Source: Megalopta genalis (lineage: Eukaryota > Arthropoda > Insecta > Hymenoptera > Halictidae). From it: a DNA stretch of 64,000 bases. The notes under the pieces were generated by a model. The model ran no database searches, had not been told where the DNA came from, and worked only from the letters and a program-made list of their open reading frames with translations. Numbering within the stretch: position 1 is the first letter of the stretch; the number at the start of each line of letters is the position of its first letter. Positions 25,159 through 38,300 of this stretch are shown here, in pieces. The stretch is from the NCBI RefSeq assembly GCF_051020955.1, contig NW_027476766.1:62001-126000 (forward strand), in the 5' to 3' direction. Position numbers and translations under genes: made by a program.

Positions 25159-27680
25159 GATATATATATGAAACAGCTTCAAATGCAGGCGAAACAAACG
25201 CGTTAAATTGAAATCTATGGAAATACATGATTTAACTTCACATCAAAGCGGAGTAGAATGTTTAGCTCCAAATCCATGCGAAACGAATGACTTACCTTCA
25301 AATACTTTCGGTATAAATGAAACAGCATCAAATGCAGGAGAAACAAACGAGTTACCTCCAATGCCATGCAAAACACGTGATCAAACTTCAAATCAATGCG
25401 AACTAGATATCTCAGCTTCAAATGCATGCGAAACAAATGATTTAGCTTCAGATACATGCGATATAAGTGATATAGCTTCAAATGCAGACGAATCAAACGA
25501 GTTAGCTTCAAAATCTATCGGATACACGTGAATTAGCTTGAAATCAATGCGGAGTAGAAGTCTGAGCTTCAAATCCAGGCGAAACAAATGATTTAGGTTC
25601 AGATAATTGCGATATAAGTGATATAGTTGCAAATGCAGGAGGAACAAACTAGTTAGCTCCAAATCCATGCGACACAAATGATTTAGCTTCAAATCAATGC
25701 GATGTAGAAGGATTAGCTTCAAATCCATGCGAAACAAATGATTTAGCTTCAAATCAATGCGATGTAGAAGGTTTAGCTTCAAATCCATGCGAAACAAATG
25801 ATTTTGCTTCAAACACTTGGGATATAAGTGATATAGCTTCAAATGCAGACGGAACAAACGAGTTAGCTTCAAAATCCATGTGAAACATATCATTTAGCTT
25901 TAAATCGATGCGAAGTAGAAGGCTTAGCTTCAAATCCATGCGAAACAAATGATTTAGCTTCAGATACTTGCGATATAAGTGATATAGCTTCAAATGCAGA
26001 CGAAACAAACGATTTAACTTCAAATCCATGCAAAACACATGATTTTTCTTCTAATACTTGCGATATAAGTGATGTAGCGACAAATGCAGACGAAACAAAC
26101 GAGCTACCTTCAACTCCATGCGAAACATATGACTGAGCTTCAAACCAATGCGATGTAGAAGGTGTAGCTTCAAATTAATGCGATGTGAAGGTTTTGCTTC
26201 AAATCCATGCGAAACCAATGTTGTAGCTTCAGATACTTGCGATGTAAGTGATATAGCTTCAAATGCAGAGCAAACAAACGAGTTAGCTTAATTTCCATGC
26301 AAAACACATGATTAAGCTTCAAATCAATGCTATGTGGAAGGTTTAGTTTCAAATCCATGCGACACAAATGATTTAGCTTCAGATACTTTCTATGTAAGTG
26401 ATATAGCTTCAAATGCACACGATACAAACGAGTTAGCTTCAAATCAATGCGAAACACATGATTTAGCTTCAAATCAATTCGATGTAGAAGGTTAAGCTCC
26501 AAATCCATGCGAAGCAAATGATTGAGCTTCAAACACTTGGGATATAGGTGATATAGCTTCAACTGCATGCGAAACAAACGAGTTAGCTTCAAATCCATGC
26601 AAAACACATGATTAAGCTTCAAATCAATGTTATGTGGAATATAGCTTCATATCCATGCGACACAAATGATTTAGCTTCAGATACTTGCGATATAAGTGAT
26701 ATAGCTTCAAATGTAGACGAAACAAACGAGTTAGCTTCAAAATCCATGTGAAACACATCATTTAGCTTTAAATCGATGCGAAGTAGAAGGCTTAGCTTCA
26801 AATCCATGCGAAACAAATGATTTAGCTTCAGATACTTGCGATACAAGTGATATAGCTTCAAATGCAGACGAAACAAACGAGTTAACTTCAAATCCATGCA
26901 AAACACATGAGTTTTCTTCTAATACTTGCGATATAAGTGATGTAGCGACAAATGCAGACGAAACAATCGAGCTACCTTCAACTCCATGCGAAACATGTGA
27001 CTGAGCTTCAAACCAATGCGATGTAGAAGGTGTAGCTTCAAATCCATGCGAAACCAATGATTAAGCTTCAGATACTTGCGATGTAAGTGATATAGCTTCA
27101 AATTCAGACGGAATGAACGAGTTAGCTTCAAAACCAAGAGAATCGCATGATTTAGCTTCAAATCAATGAGACTTATTAGGTTCAGCTTCAAATGCATTCG
27201 AAACAAATGATTTAGCTTCAAACACTTGGGATATGAGTGATATAGCTTCAAATGCAGACGAAACAAATGAGTTAGCTTCAAAATCCATGTGAAACACATC
27301 ATTTAGCTTTAAATCGATGCGACGTAGAAGGCTTAGCTTCAAATCCATACGACACAAATGATTTAGCTTCAGATACATGCGATATAAGTGATATAGCTTC
27401 AAGTGCAGACGAATCAAACGAGTTAGCTTCAAATTCAAGCGAAGCACATAATTTATCTTCAAATTCATGCGAAACACATGGTTTAGCTTCATATTCTTGC
27501 GAAACAAATGGTTTAGCTTCAGATACTTGTGATAAACATGATTTAGCTTCAACTGCATGTGAAACAAACGTGTTAGCATCAAATCCAAGCGAATCAAATG
27601 ACTTAGTTTCAAATCAATGCGAAGTTGAAGGCTTAGCTTCAAATCCATGCGAAATAAATGAGTTACCTTCAAATACTTGC
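25159..27680. repeat. Superblock 3 (2,522 bp)
   Basis: Intermediate form. It keeps TATCGG (25,516) and GTTATGTGG (26,629) but lacks the ACAAGTGCGATAAAAG scar. It shares with superblock 4 a private CCAATGCCATGC variant where other copies have CCAATTCCATGC. Confidence 0.9.
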
Positions 27681-29331
27681 GATATATATATGAAACAGCT
27701 TCAAATGCAGGCGAAACAAACGCGTTAAATTGAAATCTATGGAAATACATGATTTAACTTCACATCAAAGCGGAGTAGAATGTTTAGCTCCAAATCCATG
27801 CGAAACGAATGACTTACCTTCAAATACTTTCGGTATAAATGAAACAGCATCAAATGCAGGAGAAACAAACGAGTTACCTCCAATGCCATGCAAAACACGT
27901 GATCAAACTTCAAATCAATGCGAACTAGATATCTCAGCTTCAAATGCATGCGAAACAAATGATTTAGCTTCAGATACATGCGATATAAGTGATATAGCTT
28001 CAAATGCAGACGAATCAAACGAGTTAGCTTCAAAATCTATCGGATACACGTGAATTAGCTTGAAATCAATGCGGAGTAGAAGTCTGAGCTTCAAATCCAG
28101 GCGAAACAAATGATTTAGGTTCAGATAATTGCGATATAAGTGATATAGTTGCAAATGCAGGAGGAACAAACTAGTTAGCTCCAAATCCATGCGACACAAA
28201 TGATTTAGCTTCAAATCAATGCGATGTAGAAGGATTAGCTTCAAATCCATGCGAAACAAATGATTTAGCTTCAAATCAATGCGATGTAGAAGGTTTAGCT
28301 TCAAATCCATGCGAAACAAATGATTTTGCTTCAAACACTTGGGATATAAGTGATATAGCTTCAAATGCAGATGGAACAAACGAGTTAGCTTCAAAATCCA
28401 TGTGAAACACATCATTTAGCTTTAAATCGATGCGAAGTAGAAGCCTTAGCTTCAAATCATGCGAAACAAATGATTTAGCTTCAGGTACTTGCGATATAAG
28501 TGATATAGCTTCAAATGCAGACGAAACAAACGAGTTAACTTCAATCCATGCAAAACACATGAGTTTTCTTCTAATACTTGCGATATAAGTGATGTAGCGA
28601 CAAATGCAGACGAAACAATCGAGCTACCTTCAACGCCATGCGAAACATGTGACTGAGCTTCAAACCAATGCGATGTAGAAGGTGTAGCTTCAATCCATGC
28701 GAAACCAATGATTAAGCTTCAGATACTTGCGATGTAAGTGATATAGCTTCAAATTCAGACGAAACGAACGAGTTAGCTTCAAAACCAAGAGAATCGCATG
28801 ATTTAGCTTCAAATCAATGAGACTTATTAGGTTCAGCTTCAAATGCATTCGAAACAAATGATTTAGCATCAAACACTTGGGATATGAGTGATATAGCTTC
28901 AAATGCAGACGAAACAAATGAGTTAGCTTCAAAATCCATGTGAAACACATCATTTAGCTTTAAATCGATGCGATGTAGAAGGCTTAGCTTCAAATCCATG
29001 CGACACAAATGATTTAGCTTCAGATACTTGCGATATAAGTGATATAGCTTCAAGTGCAGACGAATCAAACGAGATAGCTTCAAATTCAAGCGAAGCACAT
29101 AATTTATCTTCAAATTCATGCGAAACACATGGTTTAGATTCATATTCTTGCGAAACAAATGGTTTAGCTTCAGATACTTGTGATAAACATGATTTAGCTT
29201 CAACTGCATGTGAAACAAACGTGTTAGCATCAAATCCAAGCGAATCAAATGACTTAGTTTCAAATCAATGCGAAGTTGAAGGCTTAGCTTCAAATCCATG
29301 CGAAATAAATGAGTTACCTTCAAATACTTGC
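27681..29331. repeat. Superblock 4 (1,651 bp, short form)
   Basis: Lacks the central part of about 1.6 kb found in the long forms. It keeps TATCGG at 28,038. Several isolated 1-bp losses lie at about 28,458, 28,543 and 28,692. Confidence 0.9.
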
Positions 29332-30924
29332 GATATATATATGAAACAGCTTCAAATGCAGGCGAAACAAACGCGTTAAATTGAAATCCATGGAAATACA
29401 TGATTTAACTTCACATCAAAGCGGAGTAGAATGTTTAGCTCCAAATCCATGCGAAACGAACGACTTACCTTCAAATACTTTCGGTATAAATGAAACAGCA
29501 TCAAATGCAGGAGAAACAAACGAGTTACCTCCAATTCCATGCAAAACACGTGATCAAACTTCAAATCAATGCGAACTAGATATCTCAGCTTCAAATGCAT
29601 GCGAAACAAATGATTTAGCTTCAGATACATGCGATATAAGTGATATAGCTTCAAATGCAGACGAATCAACGAGTTAGCTTCAAAATCTATCGGATACACG
29701 TGAATTAGCTTGAAATCAATGCGGAGTAGAAGTCTGAGCTTCAAATCCAGACGAAACAAATGATTTAGGTTCAGATAATTGCGATATAAGTGATATAGTT
29801 GCAAATGCAGGACGAACAAACTAGTTAGCTCCAAATCCATGCGACACAAACGATTTAGCTTCAAATCAATGCGATGTAGAAGGTTTAGCTTCAAATCCAT
29901 GCGAAACAAATGATTTTGCTTCAAACACTTGGGATATAAGTGATATAGCTTCAAATGCAGACGGAACAAACGAGTTAGCTTCAAAATCCATGTGAAACAT
30001 ATCATTTAGCTTTAAATCGATGCGAAGTAGAAGGCTTAGCTTCAAATCCATGCGAAACAAATGATTTAGCTTCAGATACTTGCGATATAAGTGATATAGC
30101 TTCAAATGCAGACGAAACAAACGAGTTAACTTCAAATCCATGCAAAACACATGAGTTTTCTTCTAATACTTGCGATATAAGTGATGTAGCGACAAATGCA
30201 GACGAAACAATCGAGCTACCTTCAACTCCATGCGAAACATGTGACTGAGCTTCAAACCAATGCGATGTAGAAGGTGTAGCTTCAAATCCATGCGAAACCA
30301 ATGATTAAGCTTCAGATACTTGCGATGTAAGTGATATAGCTTCAAATTCAGACGAAACGAACGAGTTAGCTTCAAAACCAAGAGAATCGCATGATTTAGC
30401 TTCAAATCAATGAGACTTATTAGGTTCAGCTTCAAATGCATTCGAAACAAATGATTTAGCTTCAAACACTTGGGATATGAGTGATATAGCTTCAAATGCA
30501 GACGAAACAAATGAGTTAGCTTCAAAAGCCATGTGAAACACATCATTTAGCTTTAAATCGATGCGATGTAGAAGGCTTAGCTTCAAATCCATGCGACACA
30601 AATGATTTAGCTTCAGATACTTGCGATATAAGTGATATAGCTTCAAGTGCAGACGAATCAAACGAGTTAGCTTCAAATTCAAGCGAAGCACATAATTTAT
30701 CTTCAAATTCATGCGAAACACATGGTTTAGATTCATATTCTTGCGAAACAAATGGTTTAGCTTCAGATACTTGTGATAAACATGATTTAGCTTCAACTGC
30801 ATGTGAAACAAACGTGTTAGCATCAAATCCAAGCGAATCAAATGACTTAGTTTCAAATCAATGCGAAGTTGAAGGCTTAGCTTCAAATCCATGCGAAATA
30901 AATGAGTTACCTTCAAATACTTGC
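29332..30924. repeat. Superblock 5 (1,593 bp, short form)
   Basis: Short form with TATCGG at 29,688 and a 1-bp loss at about 29,669. It shares with superblock 6 the private variants GGACGAACAAACTAG and GAACGACTTACC, so these two neighbours are sisters. Confidence 0.9.
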
Positions 30925-33900
30925 GATATATATATGAAACAGCTTCAAATGCAGGCGAAACAAACGCGTTAAATTGAAATCCATGGAAATACATGATTTA
31001 ACTTCACATCAAAGCGGAGTAGAATGTTTAGCTCCAAATCCATGCGAAACGAACGACTTACCTTCAAATACTTTCGGTATAAATGAAACAGCATCAAATG
31101 CAGGAGAAACAAACGAGTTACCTCCAATTCCATGCAAAACACGTGATCAAACTTCAAATCAATGCGAACTAGATATCTCAGCTTCAAATGCATGCAAAAC
31201 AAATGATTTAGCTTCAGATACATGCGATATGAGTGATATAGCTTCAAATGCAGACGAATCAAACGAGTTAGCTTCAAAATCTATCGGATACACGTGAATT
31301 AGCTTGAAATCAATGCGGAGTAGAAGTCTGAGCTTCAAATCCAGACGAAACAAATGATTTAGGTTCAGATAATTGCGATATAAGTGATATAGTTGCAAAT
31401 GCAGGACGAACAAACTAGTTAGCTCCAAATCCATGCGACACAAATGATTTAGCTTCAAATCAATGCGATGTAGAAGGTTTAGCTTCAAATCCATGCGAAA
31501 CAAATGATTTTGCTTCAAACACTTGGGATATAAGTGATATAGCTTCAAATGCAGACGGAACAAACGAGTTAGCTTCAAAATCCATGTGAAACATATCATT
31601 TAGCTTTAAATCGATGCGAAGTAGAAGGCTTAGCTTCAAATCCATGCGAAACAAATGATTTAGCTTCAGATACTTGCGATATAAGTGATATAGCTTCAAA
31701 TGCAGACGAAACAAACGAGTTAACTTCAAATCCATGCAAAACACATGATTTTTCTTCTAATACTTGCGATATAAGTGATGTAGCGACAAATGCAGACGAA
31801 ACAAACGAGCTACCTTCAACTCCATGCGAAACATATGACTGAGCTTCAAACCAATGCGATGTAGAAGGTGTAGCTTCAAATTAATGCGATGTGAAGGTTT
31901 TGCTTCAAATCCATGCGAAACCAATGTTTTAGCTTCAGATACTTGCGATGTAAGTGATATAGCTTCAAATTCAGACGAAACGAACGAGTTAGCTTCAAAA
32001 TCCATGCGATACATATCATTTAACTTCAAATCGATACGAAGTAGAAGGCTTAGCTTCAAATCCATGAGAAACAAATGATTTAGCATCAGATACATGCGAT
32101 ACATGTGATATAGCTTCAAATGCAGAGCAAACAAACGAGTTAGCTTAATTTCCATGCAAAACACATGATTAAGCTTCAAATCAATGCTATGTGGAAGGTT
32201 TAGCTTCAAATCCATGCGACACAAATGATTTAGCTTCAGATACTTTCTATGTAAGTGATATAGCTTCAAATGCACACGATACAAACGAGTTAGCTTCAAA
32301 TCAATGCGAAACACATGATTTAGCTTCAAATCAATTCGATGTAGAAGGTTAAGCTTCAAATCCATGCGAAGCAAATGATTGAGCTTCAAACACTTGGGAT
32401 ATAGGTGATATAGCTTCAACTGCATGCGAAACAAACGAGTTAGCTTCAAATCCATGCAAAACACATGATTAAGCTTCAAATCAATGTTATGTGGAATATA
32501 GATTCATATCCATGCGACACAAATGATTTAGCTTCAGATACTTGCGATATAAGTGATATAGCTTCAAATGTAGACGAAACAAACGAGTTAGCTTCATATC
32601 CAAGAGAAACACATGATTCAGCTTCAAATCAATGCGATGTAGGAGGTTTATCTACAAATCCATGCGAAACATATGATATAGGGGCAGATACTTGCGATAT
32701 AAGGGATATAGCTTCAAATGCAGGGGAAACAATCGAGTTAGCTTCAAATCCATGCAAAACACATGATTTAGCTTCAAATCAGTACGATGTAGAAGGTTTA
32801 GCTTCAAATCCATGCGAAACAAATGATTTAGCATCACATACTTGCGATATCAGTGATATAGCTTCAAATGCAGCCGAAACAAACGAGTTAGCTTAATATC
32901 CAAGCGAAACACATGATTTAGCTTCAAAATCAATGCGACGTAGTAGGATTAGCTTCAAATCCATGCGAAACGAATGATTTAGCTTCAAACACATGGAGTA
33001 TATGTGATGTAGCTTTCAAATGCAGACGAAACAAACAAGTGCGATAAAAGTGATATAGATTCAAATGCACGAGGAACCAAACGAGTTATCTTCAAAATGC
33101 ATGCGAAACACTTGATTTAGCTTCAAATCAATGCGATGTAGAAGGTTTTCTTTCAACTCCATGCGAAACAAATGATTTTGCTTCAAACACTTGGGATATA
33201 AGTGATATAGCTTCAAATGCAGATGGAACAAACGAGTTAGCTTCAAAATCCATGTGAAACACATCATTTAGCTTTAAATCGATGCGAAGTAGAAGGCTTA
33301 GCTTCAAATCCATGCGAAACAAATGATTTAGCTTCAGATACTTGCGATATAAGTGATATAGCTTCAAATGCAGACGAAACAAACGAGTTAACTTCAAATC
33401 CATGCAAAACACATGAGTTTTCTTCTAATACTTGCGATATAAGTGATGTAGCGACAAATGCAGACGAAACAATCGAGCTACCTTCAACTCCATGCGAAAC
33501 ATGTGACTGAGCTTCAAACCAATGCGATGTAGAAGGTGTAGCTTCAAATCCATGCGAAACCAATGATTAAGCTTCAGATACTTGCGATGTAAGTGATATA
33601 GCTTCAAATTCAGACGAAACGAACGAGTTAGCTTCAAAACCAAGAGAATCGCATGATTTAGCTTCAAATCAATGAGACTTATTAGGTTCAGCTTCAAATG
33701 CTTCGAAACAAATGATTTAGCTTCAAACACTTGGGATATGAGTGATATAGCTTCAAATGCAGACGAAACAAATGAGTTAGCTTCAAAATCCATGTGAAAC
33801 ACATCATTTAGCTTTAAATCGATGCGACGTAGAAGGCTTAGCTTCAAATCCATGCGACACAAATGATTAAGCTTCAGATACTTGCGATATAAGTGATATA

Positions 33901-34185
33901 GCTTCAAGTGCAGACGACTCAAACGAGTTAGCTTCAAATTCAAGCGAAGCACATGATTTATCTTCAAATTCATGCGAAACACATGGTTTAGCTTCATATT
34001 CTTGCGAAACAAATGGTTTAGCTTCAGATACTTGTGATAAACATGATTTAGCTTCAACTGCATGTGAAACAAATGTGTTAGCATCAAATCCAAGCGAATC
34101 AAATGACTTAGTTTCAAATCAATGCGAAGTTGAAGGCTTAGCTTCAAATCCATGCGAAATAATTGAGTTACCTTCAAATACTTGC
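30925..34185. repeat. Superblock 6 (3,261 bp, long form)
   Basis: Long form with TATCGG at 31,282, GTTATGTGG at 32,486 and the scar ACAAGTGCGATAAAAG at 33,035. The segment 31,757-32,479 is nearly the same as 19,018-19,740. Confidence 0.9.
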
Positions 34186-36000
34186 GATATATATGAAACA
34201 GCTTCAAATGCAGGCGAAACAAACGCGTTAAATTGAAATCCATGGAAATACATGATTTAACTTCACATCAAAGCGGAGTAGAATGTTTAGCTCCAAATCC
34301 ATGCGAAACAAATGATTTACCTTCAAATACTTTCGGTATAAATGAAACAGCATCAAATGCAGGAGAAACAAACGAGTTAGCTCCAATTCCATGCAAAACA
34401 CGTGATCAAACTTCAAATCAATGCGAACTAGATTTCTCAGCTTCAAATGCATGCGAAACAAATGACTTAGCTTCAGATACATGCGATATAAGTGATATAG
34501 CTTCAAATGCAGACGAATCAAACGAGCTAGCTTCAAAATCTATCGGATACACGTGAATTAGCTTGAAATCAATGCGGAGTAGAAGTCTGAGCTTCAAATC
34601 CAGGCGAAACAAATGATTTAGGTTCAGATAATTGCGATATAAGTGATATAGTTGCAAATGCAGGAGGAACAAACTAGTTAGCTCCAAATCCATGCGACAC
34701 AAATGATTTAGCTTCAAATCAATGCGATGTAGAAGGTTTAGCTTCAAATCCATGCGAAACAAATGATTTTGCTTCAAACACTTGGGATATAAGTGATATA
34801 GCTTCAAATGCAGACGGAACAAACGAGTTAGCTTCAAAATCCATGTGAAACATATCATTTAGCTTTAAATCGATGCGAAGTAGAAGGCTTAGCTTCAAAT
34901 CCATGCGAAACAAATGATTTAGCTTCAGATACTTGCGATATAAGTGATATAGCTTCAAATGCAGACGAAACAAACGAGTTAACTTCAAATCCATGCAAAA
35001 CACATGATTTTTCTTCTAATACTTGCGATATAAGTGATGTAGCGACAAATGCAGACGAAACAAACGAGCTACCTTCAACTCCATGCGAAACATATGACTG
35101 AGCTTCAAACCAATGCGATGTAGAAGGTGTAGCTTCAAATTAATGCGATGTGAAGGTTTAGCTTCAAATCCATGCGAAACCAATGATTTAGCTTCAGATA
35201 CTTGCGATGTAAGTGATATAGCTTCAAATTCAGACGAAACGAACGAGTTGGCTTCAAAACCAAGAGAATCGCATGATTTAGCTTCAAATCAATGCGACTT
35301 ATTAGGTTCAGCTTCAAATGCATTCGAAACAAATGATTTAGCTTCAAACACTTGGGATATGAGTGATATAGCTTCAAATGCAGACGAAACAAATGAGTTA
35401 GCTTCAAAATCCATGTGAAACACATCATTTAGCTTTAAATCGATGCGACGTAGAAGGCTTAGCTTCAAATCCATGCGACACAAATGATTTAGCTTCAGAT
35501 ACTTGCGATATAAGTGATATAGCTTCAAGTGCAGACGAATCAAACGAGTTAGCTTCAAATTCAAGCGAAGCACATGATATATATTCAAATTCATGCGAAA
35601 CACATGGTTTAGCTTCATATTCTTGCGAAACAAATGGTTTAGCTTCAGATACTTGTGATAAACATGATTTAGCTTCAACTGCATATGAAACAAACGTGTT
35701 AGCATCAAATCCAAGCGAATCAAATGACTTAGTTTCAAATCAATGCGAAGTTGAAGGCTTAGCTACAAATCCATGCGAAATAAATGAGTTACCTTCAAAT
35801 ACTTTCGGTATAAATGAAACAGCATCAAATGCAGGAGAAACAAACGAGTTAGCTCCAAATCCATGCGACACAAATGATTTACCTTCAAATCAATGCGATG
35901 TAGAAGGATTAGCTTCAAATCCATGCGAAACAAATGATTTAGCTTCAAATCAATGCGATGTAGAAGGTTTAGCTTCAAATCCATGCGAAACAAATGATTT
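34186..36000. repeat. Superblock 7, truncated, with the shorter TA run
   Basis: The landmark here reads GATATATATGAAACAG, two bases shorter than in the six copies upstream, and keeps the 30-bp register. TATCGG follows at 34,541. Near 35,800 a hybrid joins the pre-landmark sequence directly to TTTCGGTATAAATGAAACAG, which ends the superblock series. Confidence 0.88.
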
Positions 36001-36630
36001 AGCTTCAAACACGTAGGATATAAGTGATATAGCTTCAAATGCAGACTAAACAAACGAGTTAGCTACAAGTCCAAGCGAAACACATGATTTAGCTTCGAAT
36101 CAATGCGATGTAGAATGTTTAGCATCAAATCCATGCAACACAAATGATTTAGCTTCAGATACTTGCGATATATGTGATATAGCTACAAATGCAGCCGAAA
36201 CAAACGAGTTAGCATCAAATACATGCGAAACACATGATTTAGCTTCATATTCTAACGAAACAAATGGCTTACCTTTTGATACTTGTGATAAACATGATCT
36301 AGTTTCAAATGTAGGCGAAACAAACGAGTTAGATTCAAATCCATGCGAAACACATGATTTAGCTTCAAATCAATGCGATGCAGAAGGTTTAGCTTCAAAT
36401 CCATGCGAAACAAATGATTTAGCTTCAAACAATTGAGATATAAGTGATATAGCTTCAAATGCAGCCGAAGCAAACGAGTTAGCTTCAAATCCAAGCGAAT
36501 CACATGATTTAGCTTCAAATCAATGCGATGTAGAAGGTTTAGATTCAAATCCATGCGAAACAAATGATTTAGCTTCAAACAATTGGGATATAAATGATAT
36601 AGCTTCAAATGCAGACGAATCAAACGAGTT
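35837..36630. repeat. Block shared with 62.16-62.95 kb
   Basis: Offset 26,324 is constant from TTAGCTCCAAATCCATGCG (35,849 versus 62,173) through AACACGTAGGATATAAG to TATTCTAACGAAACAAATGG (36,248 versus 62,572) and beyond. Scattered substitutions show that it is older than the superblock copies. Confidence 0.87.
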
Positions 36631-38300
36631 AGCTTCAAATCCATGCAAAACACATGATTAAGCTTCAAATCGATGCGAAGTAGAAGGTTTAGCTTCAAAG
36701 CAATGCAATGTAGAAGGTTTAGCTTTAAATCAATGCAATGTAGAAGGTTTTGCTTCAAATCAATACGATGTAGAAGGTTTAGATTCAAATCCATGCGACA
36801 TAAATTATTTAGCATCATCTACATGCGATATAAGTGATATAGCTTCAAATGCAGGGAAAACAAACGAGCTACTTTCAACTCCATGCGAAACACATGATTT
36901 AGCTTCAAATCAATGCTATGTGGAAGGTTTAGTTTCAAATTCATGCGACACAAATGATTCAGCTTGAGATACTTGTGATATAAGTGATATAGCTTCAAAT
37001 GCGGGCGAAACAAACGAGTATGCTACAAATCCTTGCGAAACACATGATTTTGCTTCAAATAAAAGCGAAACACATGATTTAGCTACAAATCAATGCAATG
37101 TAGAAGGTTTAGCATCAAATACATGCGAAACAAATGGTTTAGCTTCAGATACTTGCGATATAAGTGATATAGCTTCAAATGCAGCCGAAACAAACGTGTT
37201 AGCTTCAAATCGATGCGAGGCACATGATTTAGCTGCAAATCAATGCGATGTAGAAGGTTTAGCTTCAAATCCATGCGACACAAATGATTTAGCATCAAAT
37301 ACATGCGATATATGTGATATAGCTCCAAATGCAGGGCAAACGAACGAGTTAGCTTAATATCCATGCAAAACACATGATTAAGCTTCAAATCAATGCTATG
37401 TGGAAGGTTTAATTACAAATCCATGCGATAAAAAAGAGTTAGCTTCAGATACTTGGGATATAGGTGATATAGCTTCAACTGCAGGCGAAACAAACGAGTT
37501 ATCTTCAAATCCAAGCGAAACACATGATTTAGCTTCAAATCAATGCGATGTAGATCGTTTAGTTTCAAATCCATGCGATGTAGAAGGTTTAGCTTCAAAT
37601 CCATGCGAAACACATGATTTAGCAGCAAATCAATGCGATGTAGAAGGTTTAGCTTCAAATCCATGCGAAACAAATGATTTAGCTTCAGATACTAGCGATA
37701 TAAGTGATATAGCTTCAAATGCAGACGAAAAAAAACGAGTTGGCTTCAAATCCATGCGAAACGCATGATTTACCTTCAAATCAATTCGATGTAGAAGGTT
37801 TAGCTTCAAATCCATGCGAAGCAAATGATTGAGCTTCAAACACTTGAGATATAAGTGATATAGCTTCAAATGAAGCCAAAACAAACGAGTTGGCATTCAA
37901 ATCCAAGCGAATCACATGATTTAGCTTCAAATCAATGCGATGTAGAAGATTTAGCTTCAAATCCAAGCGAAACACATAATTTTGCTTCAAATCAATACGA
38001 TGTAGAAGGTTTAGCTTCAAATCAATGCGATGTAGAAGGTTTAGCTTCAAATCCATGCGAAACAAATGATTTAGGTTCAGATACTTGCGATATAAGTGAT
38101 ATAGCGTCAAATGCAGACGAATCAAACGAGTTGGCTTCAAAATCGATGCGATACATATCATTTAGCATCAAATCGATACGGAGTAGAAGGCTTAGCTTCA
38201 AATCCATGCGAAACAAATGATTTAGGTTCAGATACTTGCGATATAAGTAATATAGCTTCAAATGCAGGCGACACAAACGAGTTAGCTTCAAATCCATGCG
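36631..38300. repeat. S-flavour block
   Basis: S-type monomers, including runs of the same GCAATGTAGAAGG monomer near 36,700. One-base gains lie near 37,735 and 37,894. No gene is seen. Confidence 0.68.

Noticed and set aside
18126..34201. Superblock as a transposon or rDNA-like gene unit
   Set aside because: Its interior is entirely 30-bp monomers, with no terminal repeats, transposase, rRNA or unique sequence, and its length varies from 1.6 to 3.8 kb.
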